Shown here piece by piece: positions 51,838 to 62,400 of a stretch of DNA of 64,000 nucleotides. The position numbers were made by a program, and so were the translations under genes. The stretch covers positions 372,001 through 436,000 of the forward strand of contig NZ_AVCS01000009.1 of the NCBI RefSeq assembly GCF_000498495.1, read 5' to 3'. The notes under the pieces are model-generated. The model was not told the DNA's origin, made no database searches, and saw only the letters and a list, made by a program, of their open reading frames with translations. The stretch comes from Flavobacterium enshiense DK69 (lineage in GTDB: Bacteria > Bacteroidota > Bacteroidia > Flavobacteriales > Flavobacteriaceae). Every line of letters begins with the position of its first letter. The stretch's first letter is position 1.

Positions 51838-52688
51838 TGTTGAAAAGGATTTTTATTTTATTTGTTTTAGTGGTTTTTTACAGTTGTGGTTCGAGTTCTA
51901 AGGTTCGGATTACATCGTCGCGCCCACAAAAAACTAAAGTGAATCAGGCTAGAAAAACGCCGGTGACAACTACTAAACAAAGAGATAATTCCTCTTCGTC
52001 TCAAACCAAATCCGAAGTTTTGGAAGCGACGTCGAAGATTGCCGTTACTCCGGAATTAGTTAAGGAATACATAGCGCAATTCAAAGAGATTGCCAAGGAT
52101 AACATGCGTAAACATGGGATACCTTCGAGTATTACTCTCGCTCAAGGTGTATTGGAATCGGGTGCGGGAACAGGAGTTTTGGCTCGAAAAGCAAATAATC
52201 ATTTCGGTATAAAATGTCATACTGGCTGGACTGGAGAGAGTGTTCATCATGACGATGATGCAGCACAGGAATGTTTTAGAAAATATGATCAATCGGCAGA
52301 ATCCTATCGTGATCATTCGTTGTTTTTGACCACTCGAAATCGCTATGCTAATTTGTTTAAACTAGATGAAGGAGATTATGTGGCATGGGCTAAAGGATTG
52401 CGTGCAGCCGGTTACGCAACAGATGTGAAATATCCTGAAAAACTCATTGGTTTAATAGAGCGTTATGAGTTGTATAAAATAGATGAAGAGGTATTGGGTT
52501 CTAATTATAAATCTGTTGACAAAGTGTCGGAAATGCCAATGGACGATAAATCATATAAAGTGTCTCAGGGTGATACGTTGTATTCCATTTCAAGAAGATT
52601 TAATGTTACTGTAGATCAACTGGTAAAGATGAATCAGCTCTCAGATAATGCTATATCCATAGGTCAAATTCTAAAAATAAAATCATAA
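51834..52688 (+). CDS. Glucosaminidase lipoprotein with LysM domain
   Basis: 284 aa. Lipoprotein signal with lipobox VVFYSC (Cys about 18), a Ser/Thr/Lys-rich linker, then a GH73-type N-acetylglucosaminidase domain (about 75-215; [61 protein letters not shown]) with the catalytic Glu in LESGAG. The C-terminal LysM ([29 protein letters not shown]) binds peptidoglycan. Probably a cell-wall hydrolase at the outer membrane. ATG-ATG start; the stop overlaps the hemL start (TAATG). Confidence 0.9.
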   Translation: MMLKRIFILFVLVVFYSCGSSSKVRITSSRPQKTKVNQARKTPVTTTKQRDNSSSSQTKSEVLEATSKIAVTPELVKEYIAQFKEIAKDNMRKHGIPSSITLAQGVLESGAGTGVLARKANNHFGIKCHTGWTGESVHHDDDAAQECFRKYDQSAESYRDHSLFLTTRNRYANLFKLDEGDYVAWAKGLRAAGYATDVKYPEKLIGLIERYELYKIDEEVLGSNYKSVDKVSEMPMDDKSYKVSQGDTLYSISRRFNVTVDQLVKMNQLSDNAISIGQILKIKS

Positions 52689-53974
52689 TGTTATATCAAA
52701 GAAGCAGTCAGCTTTTTGTAGAGGCTGCAAAAGTAATCCCTGGCGGCGTTAATTCTCCGGTTAGAGCGTTTAAAGCTGTTGGTGGAACCCCTATTTTTGC
52801 AAAAGAGGCAAAAGGGGCTTATTTGTACGATGAGGATGGTAACCGATTGATAGATTATATCAATTCTTGGGGGCCAATGCTTTTGGGACATGCTTTTGAA
52901 CCGGTAGTGAATGCGGTTATTGAAAAAGCAAAAAAAGGAACTTCTTTTGGGATGCCTACGGCTTTGGAAACGGAAATTGCGGCACTTGCAGTTTCGATGG
53001 TTCCGAATATCGATAAAATACGTTTTGTGAATTCCGGAACTGAAGCTTGTATGAGTGCTATTCGATTGGCTCGCGGTTTTAGTAAAAGAGATAAGATTGT
53101 AAAATTTTCAGGGTGTTATCACGGTCACTCCGATTCGTTCTTGATTCAGGCAGGAAGTGGGGCTATCACTTTTGGCTCTCCGAATAGTCCTGGAGTTACT
53201 GCTGGCACGGCAAAGGATACGCTGTTGGCACGCTATAATGATTTGGGCAATGTGAAAGAATTGTTTGAAGCAAATAAAAATGAAATAGCAGCTATAATTA
53301 TAGAGCCTGTTGCGGGTAATATGGGATGTATTCCTCCTGCAAATGGGTTTTTGGAAGGTTTGCGCCAACTTTGTGATGAAAATGGGGCTTTGCTTATTTT
53401 TGATGAAGTAATGACGGGATTTCGCTTGGCAAAAGGTGGTGCTCAGGAATTGTTTGGGATAAAGGCAGATATTGTGTGTTTTGGAAAAGTGATCGGAGGA
53501 GGTTTGCCGGTTGGAGCCTTTGCTGCCCGAAATGAGATTATGGATTATCTGGCGCCAGTAGGGCCGGTTTATCAAGCGGGGACTCTGTCTGGAAATCCAT
53601 TGGCAATGGCAGCCGGATTGGCAATGTTGCAGGAAATTAATTCGGATGCAGAATTGTTTCAGCGTCTTGAAGAAAAAACAGCCTATTTGGAAAAAGGAAC
53701 TGCTAAGGTGTTAGCCGATAATAACATAGTGTTTACCATAAACCGTGTCGGTTCTATGATTTCGGTACACTTTGATGCTAACCCGGTTTGTGATTTTCAA
53801 ACAGCAGCAAATGGAGATAATGAAACTTTTAAAAAGTTCTTCCATGGGCTGTTGAGAGAAGGTATTTATATTGCTCCCTCTGCCTATGAAACATGGTTTA
53901 TTACTGATGCTTTAACATATGACGATTTGGATTTTACCATTAATGCCATAAATAAAGTTGCTAAAGAACTATAA
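52688..53974 (+). CDS. hemL: Glutamate-1-semialdehyde 2,1-aminomutase
   Basis: 428 aa. Class III PLP fold with the active lysine K267 ([15 protein letters not shown]), [30 protein letters not shown] and [13 protein letters not shown]. Produces 5-aminolevulinate for haem synthesis. Complete. Third gene of the unit; the pairing with a desulfhydrase and a wall hydrolase has no evident pathway link. A strong terminator follows. Confidence 0.96.
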   Translation: MLYQRSSQLFVEAAKVIPGGVNSPVRAFKAVGGTPIFAKEAKGAYLYDEDGNRLIDYINSWGPMLLGHAFEPVVNAVIEKAKKGTSFGMPTALETEIAALAVSMVPNIDKIRFVNSGTEACMSAIRLARGFSKRDKIVKFSGCYHGHSDSFLIQAGSGAITFGSPNSPGVTAGTAKDTLLARYNDLGNVKELFEANKNEIAAIIIEPVAGNMGCIPPANGFLEGLRQLCDENGALLIFDEVMTGFRLAKGGAQELFGIKADIVCFGKVIGGGLPVGAFAARNEIMDYLAPVGPVYQAGTLSGNPLAMAAGLAMLQEINSDAELFQRLEEKTAYLEKGTAKVLADNNIVFTINRVGSMISVHFDANPVCDFQTAANGDNETFKKFFHGLLREGIYIAPSAYETWFITDALTYDDLDFTINAINKVAKEL

Positions 53975-53975
53975 T

Positions 53976-54006
53976 AAAAAAAACCACCGATCGGTGGTTT
54001 TTTTGT
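53976..54006. terminator. Terminator of hemL
   Basis: Perfect palindrome AACCACCGA/TCGGTGGTT centred between 53990 and 53991, with A-run left and T-run right. It may also serve the convergent gene ending at 54031. Confidence 0.85.
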
Positions 54007-54030
54007 TTTGTTATTACAAGTAATAAATAA

Positions 54031-54396
54031 TTATTTCTTTTCTTTAACCGTAGTTGTTGCGGCAGTTTCTGATCCAATTAGCTGCGCGTAAATCTCTTTG
54101 TTTTTTTCTAAGGCGGTGATTTGATCGTTTGTTAAAGAAGCTTTCATTTTGGCGTCGACTGTATGTGTTATTTGACTTCTTTTTGCAGGAGTCATGTCAG
54201 GAGCATTCAAGTCTTTATGTTTTTTTACAAAAAGGTTATAGATAGCATTTTGCATGTTGCCTTCAATAGGAATAACTGACAGTAATAATTCAAGATCTTT
54301 CTTAGCACTTTTTTTGAATTCAATTGATTTGTCTTGCGCAGACGCATTTATTGAAAAGGCAAAAAACAAAACAAAAAGAGTAATTATTTTTTTCAT
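54031..54396 (-). CDS. Small exported helical protein, unknown
   Basis: 121 aa. Signal peptide (1-20, ending INASAQ), then a helical, Lys/Asp-rich domain (IEFKKSAKKDLELLLSVIP, NAIYNLFVKKHKDLN, ITHTVDAKMKASLTNDQITALEKNKEIYAQLIG). I do not recognise the family. Layout and helix pattern are similar to the neighbour at 54483-54908. It has its own TTG-N19-TAGTTTTG promoter. Confidence 0.6.
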   Translation of the reverse strand: MKKIITLFVLFFAFSINASAQDKSIEFKKSAKKDLELLLSVIPIEGNMQNAIYNLFVKKHKDLNAPDMTPAKRSQITHTVDAKMKASLTNDQITALEKNKEIYAQLIGSETAATTTVKEKK

Positions 54397-54428
54397 AATT
54401 TTTTATTGTAGTTTATGGTTATAGATCC

Positions 54429-54458
54429 CAAAACTAAATAAAAATATACAAAATCCAA
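54429..54458 (-). promoter_or_regulatory. Promoter of the small exported protein gene
   Basis: Minus strand: TTG (54456-54458), 19-bp spacer, TAGTTTTG (54429-54436), 32 nt before the ATG at 54396. Confidence 0.6.
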
Positions 54459-54482
54459 AACTTTAGTGAAATAATTGCTTGT

Positions 54483-54908
54483 CTAGTGTTTTTTGTGATA
54501 TCTATTTTTTTTCTGCTCCCGCATTTGTGTCATTCTTTTTTCTTTTAATTCTTCCCATTTTTCCATCTGTTTTTCAGACAAGATTTTTTTCATATCCGCT
54601 TTAAAAGCGATTTTGTCATCCAGCATTTTGTTCTTCATGGCAAATAACTCATCGCTGGTCAGTTTTTTATCAGAATCTTTCATTGCCTGGTGTTTTGCCT
54701 TGGCTTCTTCTCTTTTTTTGTTCTGTTCTGTTAAAAGGTTTTTTAAGTTTTTTTGCTGTTTATCGTTAAGATCAAGTTCTAGAGTCATTTTCTTAACCTG
54801 TAATTCCGTTTTTTGTTCCAGGGTAAATTCTTCATGCCTCATTTTTCGATCCTGTGCAAAAGCTGTCAATGAAATCATCATTACAACTGCTATAATTACG
54901 TTTTTCAT
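54483..54908 (-). CDS. Small exported Spy/CpxP-like helical protein
   Basis: 141 aa. Signal peptide (1-18, ending AFAQ), then an all-helical, charged domain (FTLEQKTELQVKKMTLELDLNDKQQKNLKNLLTEQ, LFAMKNKMLDDKIAFKADMKKILSEKQMEKWEELKEKRM). This resembles Spy/CpxP periplasmic chaperones with their LTxxQ-type helices. The basic tail QKKNRYHKKH is unusual. Function as an envelope-stress chaperone is a guess from composition and fold type. Confidence 0.6.
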   Translation of the reverse strand: MKNVIIAVVMMISLTAFAQDRKMRHEEFTLEQKTELQVKKMTLELDLNDKQQKNLKNLLTEQNKKREEAKAKHQAMKDSDKKLTSDELFAMKNKMLDDKIAFKADMKKILSEKQMEKWEELKEKRMTQMREQKKNRYHKKH

Positions 54909-54971
54909 CGTTTATGATTTTTTGTGTTACAGCTATAGGACAATCAGGAAGTGTAAAGGTTTAATCTGAAA

Positions 54972-55000
54972 AATAAAAAGGAGCTCAAAATGAGCTCCTT
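54972..55000 (-). terminator. Terminator of lysS
   Basis: Perfect 10-bp stem AAGGAGCTCA / TGAGCTCCTT (54978-54987 / 54991-55000), 3-nt loop, T-run on the minus strand. Confidence 0.85.
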
Positions 55001-55024
55001 ATATATTAAGTTTTGCAATTGTTG

Positions 55025-56728
55025 TTACTCTTTTAAGGCGACAATTTTACTGTCACCATTTATGCTTACTGAAGTTAATCCGTGCTGAGCTAATGTTTTC
55101 ATTGCTTTGTCCCATTTCTTACCGCTAAGTGCCACTCTGATTTTAAGTTCTGACAATTCCATGGTGTTGTTGTGTTTTTGAAGTAATTCCACGATCAACT
55201 TTTCTTCTGCTTCCAACTCAATCTGAATTGCTTTTTTCTCCGGGCGCATTTGAGGGAAGAATAATACTTCCTGAATTGATGGGTTGTTGGTAAGGAACAT
55301 AATTAAACGATCCATCCCTATTCCTAATCCGGATGTTGGAGGCATGCCGTATTCCAATGAACGTAGGAAATCTTCATCGATAAATTGTCCAGCCTCGTCA
55401 TCACCTCTTTCAGATAAAGCTAATTGCGCTTCAAAACGCTCTCTCTGATCAATCGGGTCATTCAATTCGGAATATGCATTTGCGATTTCTTTTCCGCATA
55501 CCATCAACTCGAAACGCTCGGTTAATTCCGGATTGTCGCGGTGTGATTTGCATAATGGCGACATTTCTTTCGGATAATCCGTGATGAAAGTCGGCTGAAT
55601 GAAATTTCCTTCGCATTTTGCTCCGAAAATTTCGTCTATCAGTTTTCCTTTACCCATGGTTTCGTCTACTTCGATGCCCATACCTTTAGCAGCTTCGAAA
55701 ATTTCTGCTTCTGATTTTCCTGAAATATCAAAACCGGTAAATTGTTTGATGGCATCGGTCATGGTAACTCTCGCATATGGCGCTTTGAAACTCACTTTGT
55801 GCTCACCGAAAGTAGCATCAGTGGTTCCGTTTACCTGCATCGCGCAGTATTCCAATAGGTTTTCAGTGAATTCCATCATCCAGTTGTAGTCTTTATAGGC
55901 TACATATATCTCCATGGCAGTAAATTCCGGATTGTGAGTTCTGTCCATTCCTTCGTTTCTGAAGTTTTTAGAAAACTCATAAACCCCGTCAAAACCACCT
56001 ACGATTAGTCTTTTTAAGTACAATTCGTTCGCGATTCGCATGTATAAAGGAATGTCCAATGAATTATGGTGCGTAATAAACGGACGTGCTGCTGCTCCGC
56101 CCGGAATCGATTGTAAAATCGGAGTTTCCACTTCCATATAGCCTGCTTCGTTAAAGAAGGTACGCATGGCAGTGAACAACTTGGTTCGCTTCATGAAAAC
56201 TTCTTTCACCTGTGGGTTCACCACCAAATCCACATAGCGCATACGGTAACGCAATTCCGGATCGGTAAACGCGTCGAAAACATTTCCTTCCTCATCCATT
56301 TTTGGTAATGGCAACGGGCGTAATGTTTTGCTCAGGAACGTAAAGTTGGAAACGCGAATACATTTTGCGCCAACTTGAGTAGTGAACAATTCGCCTTCAA
56401 TTCCGATGAAGTCACCTAAATCGGTCAGTTTTTTGAAAACGGTGTTGTAAAGGGTTTTGTCTTCTCCTTCACAAATTACATCACGGTTAAAATACGCCTG
56501 AATTCGGCCTTCGCTGTCCTGAAGTTCTGCAAACGAGGCTTTTCCCTGATCGCGAACACTCATTAATCGCCCTGCTACAACAACCTTCTTGCCTTCTTCA
56601 AAAGCGTCCTTTATCTGCTTCGACGTGTGGTTAACGGGAAACAAATTAGCTGGATACGGATTGATGCCAAGTTCTCTCAACTTGCCCAATTTTTCTCTTC
56701 TGATGATTTCTTGTTCTGAAAGTTGCAT
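55025..56728 (-). CDS. lysS: Lysyl-tRNA synthetase (class II)
   Basis: 567 aa from ATG 56728 (MQLSEQEIIRREKLGKL). The frame runs 22 codons further upstream across the promoter, so that part is rejected. OB-fold anticodon domain (about 55-150), then the class II core with motif 1 (FMKRTKLFTAMRTFFNEAGYMEVETP), motif 2 (FRNEGMDRTHNPEFTAMEIY) and motif 3 (GLGIGMDRLIMFL). A C-terminal extension of about 65 residues follows (IELEAEEKLIVELLQKHNNTM...), absent in the E. coli enzyme (505 aa), as seen in other Bacteroidota. Confidence 0.96.
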   Translation of the reverse strand: MQLSEQEIIRREKLGKLRELGINPYPANLFPVNHTSKQIKDAFEEGKKVVVAGRLMSVRDQGKASFAELQDSEGRIQAYFNRDVICEGEDKTLYNTVFKKLTDLGDFIGIEGELFTTQVGAKCIRVSNFTFLSKTLRPLPLPKMDEEGNVFDAFTDPELRYRMRYVDLVVNPQVKEVFMKRTKLFTAMRTFFNEAGYMEVETPILQSIPGGAAARPFITHHNSLDIPLYMRIANELYLKRLIVGGFDGVYEFSKNFRNEGMDRTHNPEFTAMEIYVAYKDYNWMMEFTENLLEYCAMQVNGTTDATFGEHKVSFKAPYARVTMTDAIKQFTGFDISGKSEAEIFEAAKGMGIEVDETMGKGKLIDEIFGAKCEGNFIQPTFITDYPKEMSPLCKSHRDNPELTERFELMVCGKEIANAYSELNDPIDQRERFEAQLALSERGDDEAGQFIDEDFLRSLEYGMPPTSGLGIGMDRLIMFLTNNPSIQEVLFFPQMRPEKKAIQIELEAEEKLIVELLQKHNNTMELSELKIRVALSGKKWDKAMKTLAQHGLTSVSINGDSKIVALKE

Positions 56729-56751
56729 AATTCTTATGTATTTTAAGGGTG

Positions 56752-56782
56752 CAAAGATAGGTATAATTTGAAAATGAGGCAA
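56752..56782 (-). promoter_or_regulatory. Promoter of lysS
   Basis: Minus strand: TTG (56780-56782), 20-bp spacer, TATCTTTG (56752-56759), 23 nt before ATG 56728. The 316-bp gap 56729-57044 also holds repeat copy D and the promoter of the next gene. Confidence 0.7.
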
Positions 56783-56924
56783 TTTGAAAATCAATCAATT
56801 TTAATGTCTTAGTCTGGATGCTCTGCTACTGTCTTTAATCCGCTTTCTGAACACTTCAATCTGATGACTGCTTTTTGTTGATTTTTTTGAAGCAGAATGG
56901 CTTGGGGTCTTTCTGCAATCCATG

Positions 56925-57012
56925 TTCCTGCTGTTCGCTGTATCTTCTGCGGACACTTCGCGTTGTTTCGTGTCTGCAAAAGGATGCCGCTCCCATCAGG
57001 GCTATTTAGGAA
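56925..57012. repeat. Intergenic hairpin element, copy D
   Basis: Begins TTCCTGCTGTTCGCTG and ends ATGCCGCTCCCATCAGGGCTATTTAGGAA. Core TGCGGACAC (56948-56956) pairs with GTGTCTGCA (56970-56978), one G:U pair. It overlaps the false N-terminal extension of the following lipoprotein frame. Confidence 0.7.
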
Positions 57013-57021
57013 ACTATTTTG

Positions 57022-57029
57022 TACTTTTG
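57022..57029 (+). promoter_or_regulatory. -7 box of the lipoprotein/lipB unit
   Basis: TACTTTTG, an exact TAnnTTTG match 15 nt before the ATG at 57045, just downstream of repeat copy D. Confidence 0.5.
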
Positions 57030-57044
57030 GGGAAATTTAAAAAA

Positions 57045-57851
57045 ATGAAAAAAGGGACCTTATTGCTGCTTTTGTTTTTTGCACTTTCGCTTACCAGTTG
57101 TGTTGTTACGGAAAGTGTCGGCTTTAATGCGAACGGTTCAGGTAAAATTAATTATAGGTTTGATATGTCCAAAGTCATGACCATGCTTGGAAAAGAAATG
57201 GGAGGTATGGGGACAGAATTGGCTAACGGAAAGTCGAAAGATATTGATACTACTTTTACAATGGCTTCTGTATATGAAATGAAAAAAGACAGTATTGCTA
57301 AGTTACCGAAAGAGCAGCAGGACAAAATCAAAAAGATGGAGAAGTTTACCTGTCATATGGTGATGAATGATAAAGATGGAACTTTTGTTTTTGACTTGTA
57401 TTCCGATTTTAAAAACATAGCCGAATTCCAGGAGATGGTTTCTCCCATGAATACGCTTTCAGATATTAATCCGGCGGGGAATAACGTGGCGTCGGGCGTC
57501 ATGCCAAAGAATGATGGTGTGACAAGTTATGTTTTCGACGGGAAAAAGTTCAGTAAAAAAGTTTCGGCAAAATCAAAAGATGAAATCAAATCGGAATATG
57601 TGAAAGGATTGGAGAAGGAAGGAGTGAATGGAACAGAAGCGGAAGCGTTGTCAAATCAGATGGCGCAATCGATGGAAATGATTTATGGAGAGTCAGATTA
57701 TGTTATGGAAGTCAGTTTTCCGAAAAAGGTTAAAAAAGTTTCGGTGCCCAATGCTAAAATCAGCGATGATAAAAAAAAGGTGTCAATAACTTATCCGATG
57801 AAAGAATACATGGAGAGTAAGAATTTGAACTTTGAAGTTGAATTAGAATAA
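57045..57851 (+). CDS. Lipoprotein of unknown function
   Basis: 268 aa from ATG 57045 (MKKGTLLLLLFFALSLTSC, lipobox SLTSC, Cys 19). The frame extends upstream across repeat D but without signal-like sequence there. The mature part is Lys/Met-rich with a beta-like start (VTESVGFNANGSGKINYRFDMSK) and an Asp/Lys-rich end (KISDDKKKVSITYPMKEYMESKNLNFEVELE). Not a family I can name. The stop abuts lipB, so the two are co-transcribed, although no functional link is evident. Confidence 0.7.
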   Translation: MKKGTLLLLLFFALSLTSCVVTESVGFNANGSGKINYRFDMSKVMTMLGKEMGGMGTELANGKSKDIDTTFTMASVYEMKKDSIAKLPKEQQDKIKKMEKFTCHMVMNDKDGTFVFDLYSDFKNIAEFQEMVSPMNTLSDINPAGNNVASGVMPKNDGVTSYVFDGKKFSKKVSAKSKDEIKSEYVKGLEKEGVNGTEAEALSNQMAQSMEMIYGESDYVMEVSFPKKVKKVSVPNAKISDDKKKVSITYPMKEYMESKNLNFEVELE

Positions 57852-58550
57852 ATGGTTATGAATAAGAAAGTACAGTTGCAGGATTTGGGTAAGAAAGATT
57901 ATAAAGTTACCTGGGATTTTCAGGAAGAATTGTTTGCGGATATTGTTTCGCGAAAAGTAGCCAAAAGAGAAAATCCGGAAATCGTCACGCCAAATCATTT
58001 TTTGTTTGTCGAGCATCCGCATGTATATACGTTAGGGAAGAGCGGCGATTTGTCTAATTTGCTTTTAAATGAAAAACAATTGGCTGAAAAGGGGGCGACT
58101 TTTTATAAAATAAATAGAGGTGGGGATATTACTTATCATGGTCCTGGTCAAATTGTAGGGTACCCAATTCTTGATTTAGAAAATTTTTTTACAGATATTC
58201 ATAAATACCTTCGCCTATTGGAAGAAGCTATAATTCAAACATTAGCCGAATACGGTCTGCAATCAGAAAGGAGCGAGGGTGAAACCGGAGTTTGGTTGGG
58301 TGTCGGAACTCCGTTTGCAAGGAAAATTTGTGCCATGGGAGTTCGTGCTTCCCGTTGGGTGACCATGCATGGTTTTGCTTTAAATGTAAATGCTGATTTG
58401 GGATATTTTGATAATATTATTCCTTGTGGTATAAAAGGTAAGGCGGTGACTTCAATGCATGTTGAGCTTGGAAGATCTGTTGATGAAAATGAAGTGAAAC
58501 AAAAAATAGTGAAACACTTTGCAGAGCTGTTCGAGGCGCAGATGGTTTAG
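57852..58550 (+). CDS. lipB: Octanoyl-(acyl-carrier-protein) protein transferase LipB
   Basis: 232 aa. Transfers octanoyl from ACP to lipoyl domains. Motifs: RGGDITYHGPGQIVGYPI, the lysine of RKICAMGVRASRWVTMHG, and the catalytic Cys in NIIPCGI. The lipoyl-dependent E2 at 29803 is a potential end user. Start ATG 57852, directly after the lipoprotein stop; an ATG two codons later is possible. Confidence 0.95.
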   Translation: MVMNKKVQLQDLGKKDYKVTWDFQEELFADIVSRKVAKRENPEIVTPNHFLFVEHPHVYTLGKSGDLSNLLLNEKQLAEKGATFYKINRGGDITYHGPGQIVGYPILDLENFFTDIHKYLRLLEEAIIQTLAEYGLQSERSEGETGVWLGVGTPFARKICAMGVRASRWVTMHGFALNVNADLGYFDNIIPCGIKGKAVTSMHVELGRSVDENEVKQKIVKHFAELFEAQMV

Positions 58551-58642
58551 TGGTTTCAGGTTTGATTAAAAAAACAAAAGACAATTTTTTTTGGTTGTAA
58601 AAGGTAGGAGGTCTTCTTGACTTTTGCTTCTCCCTTCTTTTT

Positions 58643-59242
58643 TTAAAATTCAAGCTTCAGTTGTTCTGGTAATAAGCGGAATGACATTCTGTGATATTTG
58701 GTTACTCCATATTTAAGAATGGCCTCCCTGTGTTCTGCGGTAGGGTAGCCTTTATTTTTTTTCCAGTTGTACATCGGAAATTCTTCGTGGATTCTGTCCA
58801 TATATTCGTCTCTGTGTGTTTTGGCTAAAACAGATGCAGCAGCAATGCTTAAGTATTTGCTGTCTCCTTTAACAATACAGCTGTGAGGTATGTTGTTGAT
58901 GGGTTTGAATCGGTTTCCGTCTACAATAATATATTTAGGTGTTGGATTTAAATTGACTATGCATTCCTGCATGGCTTTGATGGAAGCGTTCAAGATGTTG
59001 ATCTTGTCGATAATTATGGGTTCCAGATGTATAACCTTGTATGAGATAGCTTCCTGTTCGATAATAGGTTTGAGTTTTTCTCTTGTTTTTTCTGAAAGTT
59101 GTTTGGAGTCATTCAGCAGATCTAAGGTAAAGTCTTCCGGAAGAATAACGGCTGCAGCTGTAACTGGTCCGGCTAAGCAGCCACGGCCTGCTTCGTCTGT
59201 TCCGGCTTCTGGGAAAAAGTCTGAGAAATTTCTGAATAACAT
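58643..59242 (-). CDS. rnhB: Ribonuclease HII
   Basis: 199 aa. RNase HII with D16-E17 in [14 protein letters not shown], the following block [13 protein letters not shown], a second acidic site in YIIVDGNRF, and [24 protein letters not shown]. Removes RNA from RNA-DNA hybrids and single ribonucleotides. It is convergent with lipB and has its own TATTTTTG box. Confidence 0.96.
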   Translation of the reverse strand: MLFRNFSDFFPEAGTDEAGRGCLAGPVTAAAVILPEDFTLDLLNDSKQLSEKTREKLKPIIEQEAISYKVIHLEPIIIDKINILNASIKAMQECIVNLNPTPKYIIVDGNRFKPINNIPHSCIVKGDSKYLSIAAASVLAKTHRDEYMDRIHEEFPMYNWKKNKGYPTAEHREAILKYGVTKYHRMSFRLLPEQLKLEF

Positions 59243-59256
59243 TTTTTAGGTTTTTG

Positions 59257-59264
59257 CAAAAATA
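59257..59264 (-). promoter_or_regulatory. -7 box of rnhB
   Basis: TATTTTTG on the minus strand, 14 nt before ATG 59242. Confidence 0.5.
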
Positions 59265-59342
59265 CAAAAAAGTAGATCGATTGTTGTGATGTTTACGGTC
59301 TATGTATTAGTTTCTTCGCTATTTTGTTTTTATTTCATAAAA

Positions 59343-59362
59343 TATTTAACAAGTGTTAAATA
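59343..59362. promoter_or_regulatory. Candidate operator palindrome upstream of susC
   Basis: Perfect palindrome with 9-bp arms TATTTAACA / TGTTAAATA and centre AG. It lies 14 bp upstream of a near-match to the -7 box (TAATATTTG, 59377-59385), about where a -33 element would be. The arms share TAACA-nn-TGTTA with the palindrome before paaE. Confidence 0.5.
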
Positions 59363-59441
59363 GTATAATTCTGTAGTAATATTTGGTTATTTAAGAAATT
59401 ATTAAGAAGTTTGCGAAATAACTAACTCAAATAAATTCAGT

Positions 59442-62400
59442 ATGAGATCGAAGTTTAAATGGATTTTTGCGCTATTGCTGGCGTTTTCAATGCAGTTTTC
59501 CTTCGCACAGGAGAAAACTATTACTGGTACAGTAACCGAAGGAGGGTTGCCATTGCCAGGTGTAAGCGTTGTTGTTAAAGGTACAACTCGCGGAACACAA
59601 ACAGACATGGATGGTAATTATTCCATCAAAGCTAAAACCGGCGAAGTTTTAGTGTTTACTTTCATTGGTATGAAAGAATCTACGATGACAGTTGGGTCAT
59701 CAAACAAAATGAATGTTGCTATGGCTGCAGAGTCTACAACATTAGAGAATGTTGTTGTTACTGCTGTTGGTATTAAAAAGAGAGTAGATGAAATTACTTC
59801 TTCCAGTCAGCAAGTAAAAGCAAAAGAGTTAACTCAGGCAGCTAACCCGAACGTTGTTCAGTCATTGGCGGGTAAAGTGTCTGGTTTACAAATTAATACT
59901 ACAAACACTGGAGTTAATTCAACTACTCGTATTGTGTTGCGTGGTAACCGTTCAATTACAGGTAACAACCAGGCTTTGGTTGTAATTGATAATGTTATCT
60001 CGACTGCGGGTGTTTTACAATCATTGGCTCCGGATATTATTGAGTCGACAAACATCTTAAAAGGAGCACAAGGTGCTGCGTTATATGGTGAGTTGGGTGT
60101 TAATGGTGTAATCATTGTTACAACTAAAAAAGGAGCTAAAAGCGGTAAATTGAATGTGAGTGTTAACTCTGCAATTGACTTCGAAGAGGTTTCTTTTGTT
60201 CCGCAAAGACAGAGACGTTATGGTCAAGGTTGGAACGGACAACACGTTACTTATGAGAACGGTGGTTGGGGAGCAGAGTTTGATGGCATGATCAGATCAG
60301 TAGGTATGCAACAAGCTGATGGTTCTTATATCATGGCTCCTTATGCTTCAATTAAAGACAATATCAAGGAATTCTTCGAAACTGGTACTATCATGCAAAA
60401 TGGTGTGTCTATCAGTGGAGGTACATTAGAAGATGGGTATGCTTTGATGTCAGCTAACAACCAGAAAACAGAATTCGTAGTTGATGGTGATGAGTTGAAC
60501 AGAAGTACATTCTCATTCAAAGGAGGAAGAAAATTCGGTAAATGGACAGTAGAAGGAAACGTTGTTTATGTGACTCAAAGAACAGAAACTACTTCTTCAG
60601 CCTTATTTACAGATTTATTGCAAACAGCTTCTAACATCCCGGTAGAGCGTTTTGAGCATTCAGGAAATGAGGGTCACTGGACTTCTTACTATAATAACCC
60701 TTACTGGTTAAGAGATAATGTTCGTAATACTAACAGATCTGATTATTGGACTGGTATTGCTTCATTAAACTATGAATTTAATAAAAATATCAACATTAAC
60801 TATGTAGCAAACGTTCAGACTACTGCGGCTAACTCAATGTCACATACAAATGGTTATGTTGATTTAATTCAAGTTGGAGGAGGTAATCAGACTATCGTTT
60901 CTACTTTTGATTCAAGTAATTCAAACTCAAGAAGATACTATGGTGATTTGTTGATTAACTTTGATTATATGTTGACTGAAGATCTTAGTTTAAAAGCTAA
61001 CATCGGTAACAATATTCAGGATGTGTACTCTCAGTCTACTAGTGTTGGAGGGGATAACTTGACTATTCCAGGTTTATACAATATTTCTAACGTAACTGGA
61101 GAGGTGAGAAGATCTAATGGTTTCACTAGACAGAGAAGATTTGCGTTTTTTGCTAACGTTGATTTAGGATATAAAGATTTCTTAAACATCAACTTAACAG
61201 GAAGAAATGACTGGAACTCTGCAATGGTGGAAACTCCGAAAGATAATTATTTCTATCCGTCTGTTGGGGTTTCGTTCATTCCTACAAAACTTGATTTCTT
61301 AAACAATAACAAAGTTTTGAACTATTCTAAGATTTATGCTAACTACATTGTTGTAGGTAATACTTCAGCTGTAGATGCTTATGGAACGAATGATCTTTAC
61401 GGACCGTCTACAGGATATCCATTTGGAGCATTAAACTCTTTCACTTATACTCAGACTCCGATTGATAAAGATATCAAACCTGAGTTTATGTCAACTTTCG
61501 AGATTGGTGCTAATTTCGGATTCCTTAATGACAGAATTACTTTAGAAGGTGCTTACTACAACACAAAAACTGATGATTTGATCACTAGAAGAAGCGTTTC
61601 TGCTGCTTCAGGACTTACAAGTGTGTTGGCTAACGTAGGTGAAATGACAACTAATGGTTTTGAAATCGAATTAGGTTTCGCGCCTGTTAGAAATGATAAA
61701 TTTGCTTGGGAAAACAGAATCTCTTATTCTCATTCTAAATCAGTTGTAGATAAAGCGGCTCCAGATGCAAAATCAATCGCATTGGTTAACTTCTCTGCAA
61801 ATAGTGTAGGTATCTTTGCTGACGAAGGAGAAGAGTTTCCTTTAATTAAAGGTATTGCTTATCAAAGAGATGATCAAGGTAGAGTAGTTATCGATCCTAG
61901 TACAGGTAATCCTCTTAGAACTGGGGAGTACAAAAAATTAGGAAAAGCTACACCTGATTATATCATCAACTACAATGGTTCATTGGAGTACAAAGGAATC
62001 CGTTTAGCTGCTGTAATGGACTACAGAACAGGACACCAAATTTGGGCTGGAACTAAAGACTGGTTATCTTGGTCAGGTCACTTAGTAGAATCTGCTGAAG
62101 GAGGTCGTACAGGATTTATCTTCCCTAACTCAGTTGTTGATACAAATGATGACGGACAATATGAGCCTAACAATACTGTTGTTACTGGAGGAAATACATA
62201 TACTTCTTATTTGAACTATTTCTCTAACGAGTACAGAGCAGTAACTGAAAATATGGTTTTAGATGCTACAGCATTTAAAATTAGAGAGTTGTCTTTAAGC
62301 TATGCTTTGCCAATTAAAATGATTGAAAGAGCTGGTTTAACTTCATTACGTTTTGGTGTTAATGCAAGAAATCCTTTGACTGTATTGCCTAAAGAAAACA

